From assembly GCA_029747585.1 (NCBI GenBank), contig JAPEVF010000399.1:1-41158 (forward strand): a DNA stretch of 41,158 nt, read 5' to 3'. This document shows positions 11,125-21,608 of the stretch, in pieces. Every line of letters begins with the position of its first letter. The stretch's first letter is position 1. Made by a program: the position numbers and the translations under genes. Below the pieces are notes generated by a model, which worked only from the letters and a program-made list of their open reading frames with translations, was not told where the DNA came from and searched no databases. Source of the DNA: Pleurotus djamor. Its lineage: Eukaryota > Basidiomycota > Agaricomycetes > Agaricales > Pleurotaceae.

Positions 11125-12988
11125 ATGACAACGTTTCTACCGTTGGAGTCGGGCAAACCTTTGCCATCGACTCCTTCATTCCTGGTCGCCCCCTCCGATC
11201 CCGAAGGCCAGATAGCAAAGGTGATCAGGGCAATATTAAAAGCTAAGCGGGTCGTCGTCGTATGCGGTATGTGGACTGTATTAATGCTGGGGGACGTACA
11301 TTGAACCTTTGCACAGGAGCGGGTATATCAGTGCAAGCTGGCATCCCAGATTTCCGGTCGCCGGAAGGGCTGTTTCAAACGTTGAAGCGGGACAATCCTC
11401 GCGAACAGCTCACCTCCGGGCGGGACTTGTTCGATGCATCTGTATTCAGCGTGAGTCACCTCCTCGTAAACCAGTAGACCAGTAGAACCGTTCTAGCAAT
11501 GGTCTATTTGTCTTTGTCTCGGTTCCCACCATTTCGCCTGTGAATCACGTTGCTTATCAGTCTTGCTGACGGTGTTTATCGTAGTCCGAACAGACGACCT
11601 CTCTCTTCTGCCAGATGATCGCCAGGTTGTCATCGTTGTCCATGACCGCAACACCAACCCCTTTTCACCATGTCCTCCGTAGCCTTGACGATCGTGGAAA
11701 GTTGCTCCGCGTGTATACCCAGAACATCGATGCTATCGAAGTCAAAGCTGGCTTGTCTTTTGGGGTCCCCGAGTCCCGTCCTAAACCTCGTCCAAAAAAT
11801 AAATCGACCTCAGAAGACCCATCGACAGCAAGATTACCATCCCCCCCTTTAGAGATTCCCCGCTGCATACCACTACACGGATCTATACAAACGGTACACT
11901 GTCAAACTTGCACTCATAAATTTCCTCTTGAGGATCACCTCCCTTCATTAGAAGCAGGTACTCTACCTCAATGCCCGGAGTGCACTCAGATGGAGGAAAC
12001 TCGCCAGGTTGTTGGGAAGCGTGCCAGAGGAATAGGCCGGCTGAGACCCAGTGTCGTCTTGTATAACGAGATGCATCAGGATGGCGAGGGTGTTGGAAAC
12101 ATCGTTCAGAAGGATCTTATGGGCTCGTCGAAAGGGAAGGGTCGCAGTGGTGCAGACCTGCTCCTCGTTGTGGGGACCAGTCTCCGGGTACCAGGTACCA
12201 AACGGATGGTTCGTGAATTCTCGAAGGCGGTTCGTGTCCGAGCGCAACCACCGCCCAAGGACTCCTCTACGCCTGGTGCGGGGCCGAGTTCTCCACGGCG
12301 ATCGCCGATGAATGAAGAAGAGCCCTCCTTCAGATCTATATATCTGAACTTGGATTTCCCCGTGCCCACGAGGGAGTGGGATGGTGTTTTCGACGCATGG
12401 GTGCAAGGAGATGCGCAGACGTTCACTGAAATGCTTCTCGCTGAGATCAAACGAGAAGCAGAAATCAAGGAGCAAGCCCTAGAACGGAAGAAGAAGCGAG
12501 AAGAAGACGCCGCTATGGCCCAGAGTCAAGCCACTGGTCTCCAAACGCCAAACCCGTCCCCTCAGAGTAATAAGCGCAAGAATTCTATCGATGGAACCGC
12601 CTCCAATTCCAACAAGAAGCGAAGGATCTCAACATCAAACGATTTGCCATTGCACGATACCTCCGCCAGTCCGTTGTTCAACAAGTCCAAAATCCTCCTG
12701 CGTATACCCCCACGGCTGAAATGGATCCCAGAAGTCGTTATTTCTTCTAAACCTCACACCATCTCAAAGCGAGCTCCCGCTGTCCAATCCCCTCTAACAC
12801 CTCCTCGTACTCCGCCGCGCAAGATCGCAAAGCCATCTAGGACGTCGAAGCGGCATCGTCCCAAGGGTAACGAATCTGACACTCCCACTACCTCCTCTTC
12901 ATCCTCTTCTTCCCCTTCACATCCTCTGATATCGCTGAGCACCAGATTACCCTCTACTTCTGTTCAATCCGTATTGGCTGCTGGATGA
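11125..12988 (+). CDS. NAD-dependent histone deacetylase, sirtuin of HST3/HST4 type
   Basis: Three exons: 11125-11266, 11317-11450 and 11585-12988; 559 residues. Sirtuin motifs in order: GAGISVQAGIPDFRSPEGLF (from 48, NAD-binding), TQNID (137-141), the catalytic His in PLHGS (190), two zinc-binding CxxC pairs (198/201 and 222/225), RPSVVLYNEMH (246-256) and GTSLRV (289-294). The short N-terminus (MTTFLPL) and the sequence around the NAD site fit the fungal Hst3/Hst4 group, which removes acetyl from histone H3 Lys56 in the nucleus. The last 180 residues are a disordered tail with a basic NLS-like cluster (KRKNS...KKRRIS), SP/TP sites and a serine run, which could be phosphorylation or degradation signals as in yeast Hst3. 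A 54-residue loop rich in Pro and Lys separates TQNID from the catalytic His. Confidence 0.93.
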
Positions 12989-13187
12989 TATTCCAATCCA
13001 CTGACCCTCCTTCTGACATTTAGGCCATATATATCTTATTTACTTATTTCTGTTGCACGTCCTTTCAGCAGAACATATATCCCGCGCTTTTATCTATGTA
13101 TGTAAGTAATACAAGTATCTTACTTTACCTGCTAGTAATTGTATTCTAGACCAAATTCTGATTCAATCCCGGACGAATAGATGTCTT

Positions 13188-15452
13188 TCATACCTCTGCA
13201 TGAAGTTTCAGGTCGATCATGAGTCGCCCTCTTCTGAGGACGAAGTAATCTTCCAATTTATCGGTCCAAAGAGCGTTCTCTCGCTCATGTTTAGGTGACA
13301 GGTTCATATGAAAAGTCTTCAGAAGGAGACACATCACCATGCGCATTTCCTGTGGGCAAAAATAGCATTTCATGAGGAACGAATGGGCCGGGCGAAAGTT
13401 AAATGACGAGCGACTGACCTGGATCGCTAGGGCTTTGCCGACGCAATTCGAAGGGCCATGAGAGAAGGGGATAAATGCTCTTGTATCATGGTGAATTGGG
13501 TTCATATCGTCCTTCGGCTTTTGGCCCAGGCCATATACCTTTGGCTCGAAATTGATCTGCATATCAATGGGGAGCCAGCGTTCGGGCATGAATGCGTCGG
13601 GGAAAGGTGAGAAGCGAGCAGGGTCCCGATGTAATGCATAATGGGGGATGATCACGCTCGTTCTAGGAGGGATCTCACTAGAAATGATGATCGTCGCATT
13701 GCGCACATCAGTGTTAATTTAACAAGGAAGGGTGCAACCACGACTCACTACTTGCCGATAAGCTGGGTCTCAGTTGAAGAGGCGTTGATGCGGTGACTGC
13801 CACTTGGGACGGCAGGGTAGAGACGCAACGATTCATTTCTATGCGTGTAGCTCTGGTCGGGTTGGTCGACTTATTATAAGAACAACGGTACGTACATGAC
13901 AGCATTCAGATACGGCATCTTCGCGTGGATCGCTGGGTTCAGACAATCCTCCCCGCAAGGGAAGAAAGCATTGATCTCGTCGTTCAATCGGCTGTACGCC
14001 TTTGGGTTGTTGGTAAGAAAATAAAAGATGTTGGACAAGGTGGTGGATGTTGTGTCGGACCCAGCAACAATTACGAGTGAACCTTCGGCGGCCACTTCAT
14101 TAATTGTTGGGTATGTCGGTTCATGACCATCATCATTATTCTTTCAAGGAAAGTATGTTTTCGGTCAAACTTGGTACCTCCTTTGGGATTTATCTCAAGA
14201 ACTTACTAGGTAGTAAAACAAGTCTTTGGTTGTTGGGCCTGCAGTACGACGTGCAAGAGCTTGCTGCCCAGCGAACTGACGGAACTTTGTCAAACCATCG
14301 CCAGGAGGTAAGAGGGCATAATATGGGGCGATCCACGGAAGATACCCTAGGATTAGACCCGGCCTGAAAAGTGAAAGTGAGCAGCGAAGCTGGAAGCAGA
14401 GATAGGAGGAAATCCTGGGACTAACAGGAGCCCGCCGTCGAGTATCTTGAGAAGACCGTCCTTGTCGCCGTCCCGCATCATTTCTGGCCCACCACCAAAT
14501 CTACGAATATGAATATTATATCCGACTGTACTTGTGCATAAGTATCGGTGGGGGGACGTACCCCATATCGCTCATGAAATCATAGCTGTAAAGGAGTAAC
14601 TTAAAGGAGGGGAAGTAGTCGACGGTCTACTCACGTGAAGTAGCCAATCCATTCAGAGAGATCAACCGGCCCTGTCTGCTGCGCGAGGTAATTTGCTAGC
14701 TGCCTCACTCGATTCATCAGGACCCCTTCGTAGTCTTTCAGTGCTGTCGTGCTCAGGCCTCGGCTCCATGGTCGCCGACGCCGAGCGTGTTCTTGGACGT
14801 CTTGTACCCCAATCAAGCTGCTTGTTTTCATGGACGCTTGACGGCCTTTCCATGCTATGCCCAAATGAGCAAGGGTACTGTCCAAAGCTGGTAAAACTGA
14901 CATGGGCCCTTGGGGAGTTCTTTAGCTCCCAGAAGAGGATTGATGGCCTCTGGGTCGATGATGGAAAGGTCATTGGGACCTAAGGGGACCAATTCAGTAT
15001 AGGATCAATCATCGAAGTCGCTTGGCGAGCAGCCCACCGATTCTGACAACTTCACCATACTTGCTATGTAGTTCCCGATTCCAGATGTGTTGCTTTCCGG
15101 ACGTTGCGATCCATGCAGGCCACAGTTTCGTGACCTTAGCGAGAACTGGACCAGGATACTTGGCGAGGGGATGAAAGGGAGAAATTCGATAGAAAACGAC
15201 CGACAGGAGCACGGTTCCCATATAGATGGTCAGCGCTTTTAGGAGTACGTTGATGGATGGGTAGGGTGTCGATACGAGGCACAAGATGATTGGAGTGACG
15301 ACGAGGGACGTTAGATGAGCGAGCGGATGGTCTGGCTCGAAGTGGTGGAAGAAGAGGTAGCAAAGCTAAGGATGGGTAGGATCACGTAGAATTCGGCATC
15401 ATAGGAAACTATATGGACTTACCAGCCCGCCAACGACAAGAACAAGTCCCAT
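13188..15452 (-). CDS. Cytochrome P450 monooxygenase, membrane-anchored
   Basis: Eleven exons: 15452-15423, 15365-15038, 14979-14902, 14854-14635, 14585-14562, 14500-14426, 14363-14207, 14140-13896, 13838-13749, 13677-13419, 13349-13188; 555 residues. N-terminal hydrophobic segments (MGLVLVVGGLLCYLFF and KALTIYMGTVLLSVVFY) anchor it in the ER. Then come HPLAKYPGPVLAKVTKLW, the C-helix region EHARRRRPWSRGLST, I-helix AGSDTT (330-335), K-helix Glu388/Arg391 in NESLRLYP, PERW (447-450) and the haem loop FSHGPSNCVG with Cys494. All catalytic signatures are intact, so the enzyme is probably functional. The sequence fits the large basidiomycete clans of unknown substrate; no biosynthetic cluster partners are nearby. 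Intron 2 uses an unusual GTGGGC donor. It converges with the sirtuin gene, stops 199 bases apart. Confidence 0.9.
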
Positions 15453-16514
15453 GCTGGAAGATGGACAGAGATATCAGGCCTTCAGACCATGCCAAAGCCA
15501 ACACTGATTTAATAGTCGCCGGAAGCTAGCACGGTGCGTTCAAAGAAGCGAGACTGACCGCCCGTGCGTCGACATGGCCACTCCTACTGAGTAAGCCCAC
15601 GGATGATAGGCTAGTGTTGCATCTTCGGGCACGGCGAGCATTTTGAAGCAAAGCCCGAGCCACTAATGCATCTGACTTGCTAGAAGAAAGCACGCGGGCG
15701 AGGAAGCCTCAGGGCCTGCGAGAATTGTTCCAGAGATAGCAGGCCCTTTTGGGCTCAACAGAGGCGAAAGCGACTCAAGCAGCGAGGGTAGAAGTTTATA
15801 CGATATTGGAGATGACGTCGTTGTAGAAGACCTTAATGGCTTGCTGATGGGATGAGAGGAAGCAGGCCCGTGAGTGCGTGATTCCCCAATGTTGATTAGC
15901 GAAGTTCGGTGACCGAGATTTCGTCAGCCGCCCGAAGAGCCACTCGCGCACACAAGTAATATAGGATGAATGTGCCTTTCCCGACGAAAGATAAGTCGGA
16001 CTACCCATTCATTTCTCATGATGAACAGTAAGGGTTTCCCCGAGCTGACTTGCTGACACCGGGTACGGGCCTGACCGCAGCCAAATGTAAGAGTATAGAG
16101 CCGGAGTAAGGCCATGGAACGTATTGATAATGTGCGTAGGAGAGTTTTCTTGTCCGTGCCTAGGGACAAAAGATAAGAGACAAGTTCCTCTGAGACAGGA
16201 GATCACTCAGGAGCCCCGGGATGAGTATGCAGATTCGGCGTTGTTTGCGACAACTCGAGTAGTACGTAGGGAGGAAGACCAGAAAGAATCTATAAGAAGA
16301 AAAGAACAATTATAATTGTACAGAATGTTATTGTTATCTTGAAATGATGTCAATGTAATAAGTCAGAACGAAGCATTGGGGCGTCGTGGGGTACTAATCA
16401 TAGCAAAAGAGAAACGAAAACAGTGTCTAATGAGCTCAACGCCCTGACAAGCATGTGTGTCACTTCGACTCAAGCTCAAACTACGCTCCCTAGCTCCTCA
16501 AGCTTCTTCAACCT
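15453..16514. other. Intergenic, no gene seen
   Basis: About 1.06 kb holding the P450 promoter side and the 3' flank of the gene ending at 16515. Short minus-strand frames at 15796-16206 overlap each other, lack splice continuity and resemble nothing I recognise. Confidence 0.5.
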
Positions 16515-17092
16515 TTAGAACCGTTGCGCAACCTTGCCTTCTAGCGGAGGATTCCGTGATGCCAATTCTCCGTTTCCAGGCTTCGCCCCAGCCTTGTCCA
16601 TAAGACCTAGACCACCAATCTCCCACTCCGGGTTCCCATGATACCAGGAGAAGTCGCATTCCTTACAGCCGCACTCTCCCCAACTCCAGAAGCATTACGG
16701 CGAGCCGACCGCGTCGATGATTGCGCGAAAGGATTTGAGTTCGTCGAGCCGAGAGCTGCACCATTGGTGTGCTCTGATGCTTCCGCGGAGGACCAGGTGA
16801 CATACGGTGCCGATGTGGGGTAAGCACCCGATGGGACTTCGTGGAAAGTATTCGAGGGATCAGGTTGGCATACGACGTATGTTTTTGAGTTGATGAACGC
16901 GTCGTAGCTGGCCTCGTCGCCGTCTTTGGTGTAGATAGATGAGGCATTAGCTGAAGGTAGGGGAGGTGATGTCAGCGGTGACGAGCTGCCGAGCACCGCG
17001 AATGGCGAGTGAAATGCGCGGACCGGAGCCGGTCGTATTGAACGTGAGACAGTGGTCGCACATCGAGACATCGAGCGGAGGGTGCTGTTCAT
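16515..17092 (-). CDS. Mitochondrial-looking small protein, frame broken near 3' end
   Basis: The frame opens at 17092 with a likely mitochondrial presequence (MNSTLRSMSRCATTVSRS, rich in Arg and Ser). Conserved-looking blocks follow: TYVVCQPDPSNTFHEVPSG, AYPTSAPYV, and GVGESAAVRNATSPGIMG. As written, translation stops at 16607 after 161 residues. One base further on in another frame the sequence continues GGLGLMDKAGAKPGNGELAS and ends at a stop at 16515-16517, which reads as the natural end of the protein. A one-base loss at about 16612-16623, in an AGATTGG run, best explains this. Scattered Ns begin at 17132, so a consensus error is likely; a real mutation is possible. I believe homologues of unknown function occur in other basidiomycetes. 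No intron can repair the frame. Confidence 0.6.
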
Positions 17093-17879
17093 CGTTGGAG
17101 ACGGCGACGACGATGTGAGAATGGACAGAGANAAGGTTGAGAAGTGGTTGGGAGAAATTGGGGGGACTGGATTGGTGAATCCGTCGTTCCTATAGCTATA
17201 AGTACCCCAACATTCGCCGTGAGAACCCTGGGGTTCGCGGACTTCCAATGTCTGTTTTTGGTACCGTTCCGTCANACGAACCTGAATTTTCCTTTTTTCT
17301 GNAAAAAATCGTTTTATTCTNTTCATCGTTCGATTATAGCCTTGTCTCGCTAAAACAAACGCCTGTCGGTCTGTCGGACGAATATCCCCATATTGTGCTC
17401 TGAGGTCAACTTCAACGTCCAACAGCTTGCTCCTTTGCTCAACGAAGCGGTCTTTCCACTTGGTTTCCGAATATGTTCTGGTGCACCGGCCGCGCCGTCT
17501 GCACGTCACCTGGTCTATGCTTGTGACCAAACGAATAGAACCTAGAACTGTCCCAACTGACGCAACCTCTGAATANTTGAATGATCTAGCTCCGTCGAAC
17601 TTCTGCATTCAAATTCGTTGGGATCTTCACGGAANTTTCCCTGATGCGTGCTTGCTCTGTNGGACTAGCCTGGCGCAGCTGATCAAAATAGGCGACTAGT
17701 CAGCCTACTGCTCTGGAGATACTCGTTTTCACTCGCGCATCTCCAGACCTGGATAGCGATCAGGCCGCCGTACCTTAGAAAGTGGACAGATATGATTTTT
17801 ATCATAATAAAGATCATATCTCCTTGTGAACTCATTTACTACGTGCAAAGGATCGAGGTACTTGGGAGGTACGTCGGCC
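17093..17879. other. Divergent intergenic region with scattered Ns
   Basis: Lies between the minus-strand gene starting at 17092 and the small plus-strand gene starting at 17880. Ambiguous bases occur at 17132, 17275, 17302, 17321 and beyond. A short inverted repeat sits at 17788-17821. No gene was found. Confidence 0.45.
17788..17821. repeat. Short inverted repeat
   Basis: AGATATGAT at 17788-17796 is perfectly complementary to ATCATATCT at 17813-17821, with an AT-rich 16-base loop that is itself partly palindromic. It lies about 60 bases before the small gene at 17880, so it could be a regulatory palindrome. Confidence 0.5.
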
Positions 17880-18109
17880 ATGTCCAATAATACCCACAAG
17901 GTGAGTCTCTTCGGCCTTGGCGAGCTTCATCTCCAATTACTTTATTTAACTCTCTTCCTTCATTCTAGCCTCCTGGGCTTGAGTTAGTGACTGCATACCT
18001 CGTGTCGCTTCTCAGCTTTGCCCTTTACACCATCAAACGTGTGGTCCCAGGCCAAGGACGAGACAACCAACAGCGCGTCTCGAAGCCTTTAACATTCCTT
18101 GCGGAATGA
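17880..18109 (+). CDS. Putative 53-residue single-span membrane protein
   Basis: Two exons, 17880-17900 and 17969-18109, joined in phase 0 by an intron with consensus GTGAGT donor and TTCTAG acceptor after a polypyrimidine tract. The product begins MSNNTHKPPGLELVTA, has one hydrophobic segment (AYLVSLLSFALYTI, about residues 16-29), then a positively charged flank (KRVVPGQGR) and a polar tail ending LTFLAE. The plan of a short tail, one span and a basic flank is typical of small mitochondrial or ER membrane subunits. I do not recognise the family. The evidence is the clean splice pair and the protein-like composition. Neighbouring sequence has Ns, but none falls inside these exons. Confidence 0.5.
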
Positions 18110-19339
18110 TCGCATGGAAATACCCGAAGTTCTCAGTACATTTGGGTGTCTCCATCTGGTACTTAAAAGGATTTAATGGGTCTTCGTTTCTGCAGGCATC
18201 CCCCAAAATGAGTACCCACTTTCTTGGAAGCCCATGTTCCACTGTGCCCCGAGTCTCAAAGTAGCTTCGTACGTAGCAACCAAAACCCAATAAAGCTGAT
18301 GAATGAGTACTTTGCATACCTTGAGCTTGAACCTCGCCTGAAGAGGCTGGAGCAATGTGACCGAACCCAATGCAGGAAGCTTGNAGAGGGCGGCGCACTG
18401 TGCTTCATGTGAAAACATGGAAAGGGCAAGGTGACTCGGGGGGCGGGATCAACATGCCTGGCCGATCCTCTAAGACATTGGAGTAAACTAAAGGGTAGCC
18501 TATTGCGCNGCTATGTTACATCCAACGTTGTCGATCCTTTCAATATCCGTGGCTGCGTCCATGGNGCATACAACGTGTTGGCTTGAGACGAATGNTANCA
18601 TACCNGNTNCGACGTNAGAGACTTGAAGCTTGAAGTNTGAAGCCCGGGGGACTCATNTAAGTACTTGNAGACTCCTCGCAACTTNGACCGACCAGATGGT
18701 GCCAGGAGTTCAGGGAACCAGGAGGGGTCTCGGTNAACATTGTCTATTGAATGCAAGGGTAACCAAAACGTGCAAAGCTAAATACGTATAGAGAGACGGA
18801 GGTNGAAGAGAACTGGAAAAGAATACAAGTGAAATTAGTTCGCAAGCTCTAGTAGGTTACTGTNAACGCAGAAATAACTGAATAACGGAAAGACGCCCCT
18901 ATCGCCGAAAACAGGTATATCAAGCGCCCAGCGCCGAAGGAGCCCTATTCACATGGCATTTCAACGAATCAAAGCGCCCAATAATATACACAAGGAAAAN
19001 ATATGGATGATAAGGGAGGGGGGCATTAGTTGAGGAATGAGGCGGATAGTAATACAAGAAGAATGCGTAGAATGCAGCAGGAGTGTGACGAGGTTATGAG
19101 AAAGCGCGGTGAGTTCATGATGCGAGTGCGTGTGGCAATGAGTGGACGATGGTGCGAGGGTCAGAGCATAGACACGGACAGAAAAAGAGGTCATCACGAA
19201 TGCTTGGCACATGGATAATGAGCGTAAAAGGCCTTGGTTAAAAAGGCGCGACGTAACAGGCGTGAACGAGAAAGGAAGAACCAAAGTATCGCAGCGGAAC
19301 TGGTATCGAGTAGCCCATGAGACGAGACGATCGNANNNN
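18110..19339. other. Low-quality intergenic stretch
   Basis: Contains more than 20 ambiguous bases (dense at 18594-18735 and 19334-19339). It includes the 3' flank of the casein kinase gene. Open frames across it are shadows or are interrupted by Ns; nothing is supported. Confidence 0.5.
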
Positions 19340-21608
19340 TCATGCCCGACAACANAGGACACTCCAGAAACCACGCTTGCGTCCATGTGCATAGTCATCA
19401 TCATGCTCGCCCACCCGTTGCATCTGTTCACGATCATACAAGCCCATCGACCGAGGGACGCCAGGAAGATCNCTGTTAGCAGTGCCGTTGATCGTTGTTC
19501 CATCCCTCGATTCCGTGTTCTTCCCCGGTTGCTGGCCACCGTACAAGAACGACTCCGAACCGTTGTTGGGGGTGAGTCCTTGACCAACACCGTTAGGTAG
19601 GACCTGTGGGGGGACAACAGGTGATTGACGACCATAAGCACCATTTGTTCGGTAATTCGTCGCGCCGGGAGCAGCAGCATACGGGTGTACACCAAGGTTG
19701 GTGCTNCCGTACGCACCCNCATCCCGNTGTTGACTNGCTCGTCGGCTTGTCGGAGGTATAGGCTGCACGCTCAAGTCACGAGGAGGATTGGTGCGTTCTT
19801 GGGCAGGACGGCGACTGGAACTCTTGACGTGTGCTTGAGCAGGGCTGAGGACATGNGGGGAGGAAGAGTCTTGGACCTGTCGTGATTGCCTGTGTCTGCG
19901 TTCCCTGTCACGATGATCGCGGTGAGGAGAAGCGGCGTTGGCATGCGCCTGGGCAAGGTGAGAAGANGGGGTCTGCGACGGAGTGAGAAAGAAATCTCCT
20001 GGAGGGAACCAACACTTACATTGCCTGCTTCCCAACCTTTACCGCCGTTGAGCTCCATCCAATCGAAGATACCATCATCTTGCTCGCCAAGCGATTTGAG
20101 CACCTTACTGAACAAGTCCCGAAGGAAGTCGTAGTCAGGTGTCTCTTCGAAGCCGAGCTTNCGGACGTAATTCATATATATGGCGAACTCCTCTGTAGAA
20201 GGACATCGGATTAGTTCGACAACATGACAATAAGAGATAATTACCTGGGAAGCCTTCGCACAACTCAGAAATCGGAGTTGACTGCTTCTTCTCTCCAATC
20301 TTCTCATACTTTTGTTTGTTGGTCGCCGCCCTCAGACCCTGCCATGGTAGACCGCCCCGAAGGAAGTACATAAAGACATGGCCCAACGACTCCAAGTCAT
20401 CACGCCGTGACTGTTCTCTACCAAGATGGGTATTGATTGACATATATCGTGCTGTGCCGGAAAGCGACTTGCGCTCCCGATAAGGAATGTGTTGCTTTGT
20501 TTTTGGGTCGCGNTAGTGCTTCGCCATGCCGAAGTCTAGGCAACGAGAAAGAAGCGTTAGTTGATACGTCATAAAGGNGGAGGNAGGTATTGTGGCCGTT
20601 GGTGTCCAAATTCGGGACTAGGTGGCAAATGGAACGCCAAGACGTANTTTAGACTCGGGTGAAGTGCCCACGCAGAACANGCCACGAGTGCTTCAAGCTA
20701 GCGCTCCTAGCCAACNACGCCATGCAGTGTANGAGTTGCGGTGCTTACCTATAATGTGTATCACGTTGGCTGTCTTAGTCCCTGGGACACCAATCAAGAA
20801 GTTGTCGGGTTTGATATCGCGGTAGATGAGGGACTTCTCATGAATAGATTGAACNCGAGAAATCTAGAGAAAAGGGTTAACTCGTGTTTGAGGACTGTCA
20901 GTAAACGGACTGACCATCTGCTTGGCCGCCAGGCAAACCGTCTTGATTGAGAATTTCCGGCTACACATGTCAAANAGGTCTTCAAGGTTGGGGCCGAGAA
21001 GGTCGATGACAAGGACATTGTGTAGTCCTTCTTGACCAAAGTGGTGCACTTGNGGGACGCCGACTAGAATACGGGGAGCCTACTGAGCCTCCTGGAATAT
21101 TTCGATGAGAATTGNATGAACATACTAGTGCCATTCAGTGTACGGTAGGAACGGAATTCGTCTCGAAGTTGGGGGGCATCAGACTTTCGGGGTTCCTGAA
21201 AANGAATATATTGGTGTGATGTGGATGGACGATCATATGAAAAATACGAACAAATTTAATGGCTATTGGTCTGTTGTCGGAAAGCCGCACGCCTATGAAA
21301 AAAGCAGTCAGTTTATATGCAGACCACAGTNCACGAGTGCGGGGTCCGAGTCCTTATCATATCGACAAGCTTGTGTCCAAGCGCGCCATCGGATAATAGG
21401 CGACTACGCGAGACCCGAGGACCATGGACGCCAGCGGTCGCCAGCAAAGACGACGAAGAGATTTATGAAACACAAACTCACCTTCGTAGACGACACCGAA
21501 AGAGCCCTCGCCGATTTTCTTGCCAACCTTGTACTGACTTCCTACAACATTGGATGTGGCAGACTGCGGGTGGCCTGAGGAAGAGGCGATGACATGCGGG
21601 GTGGTCAT
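19340..21608 (-). CDS. Casein kinase 1, YCK/Cki1 type with C-terminal cysteine pair
   Basis: Eight exons: 21608-21482, 21292-21252, 21195-21126, 21063-20915, 20863-20749, 20535-20245, 20192-20020, 19972-19340; 532 residues. The CK1 kinase domain has the glycine loop [13 protein letters not shown], Lys in [20 protein letters not shown], catalytic [18 protein letters not shown] (Asp145), DFGMAKHYRDP (168 on), [20 protein letters not shown] and the basic segment [14 protein letters not shown]. HEKSLxYRD and the last residues GFWSVLCCRA point to the membrane-bound Yck group, whose C-terminal cysteines are palmitoylated; those kinases act at the plasma membrane in nutrient signalling, endocytosis and bud morphogenesis. 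The C-terminal 200 residues are Gln/Pro/Ser-rich. Several single Ns fall in exons but keep the frame. Intron 2 starts GTTCGT; intron 5 is long, about 213 bases, with several Ns. Confidence 0.92.

Noticed and set aside
11585..12988. Minus-strand frames of 120-170 codons antisense to the sirtuin
   Set aside because: They are shadows of a strongly conserved plus-strand exon.
18961..19722. Long minus-strand frame overlapping the kinase 3' end
   Set aside because: It is read in a different frame from the kinase exon 8, whose GFWSVLCCRA end is clearly the real coding sequence.
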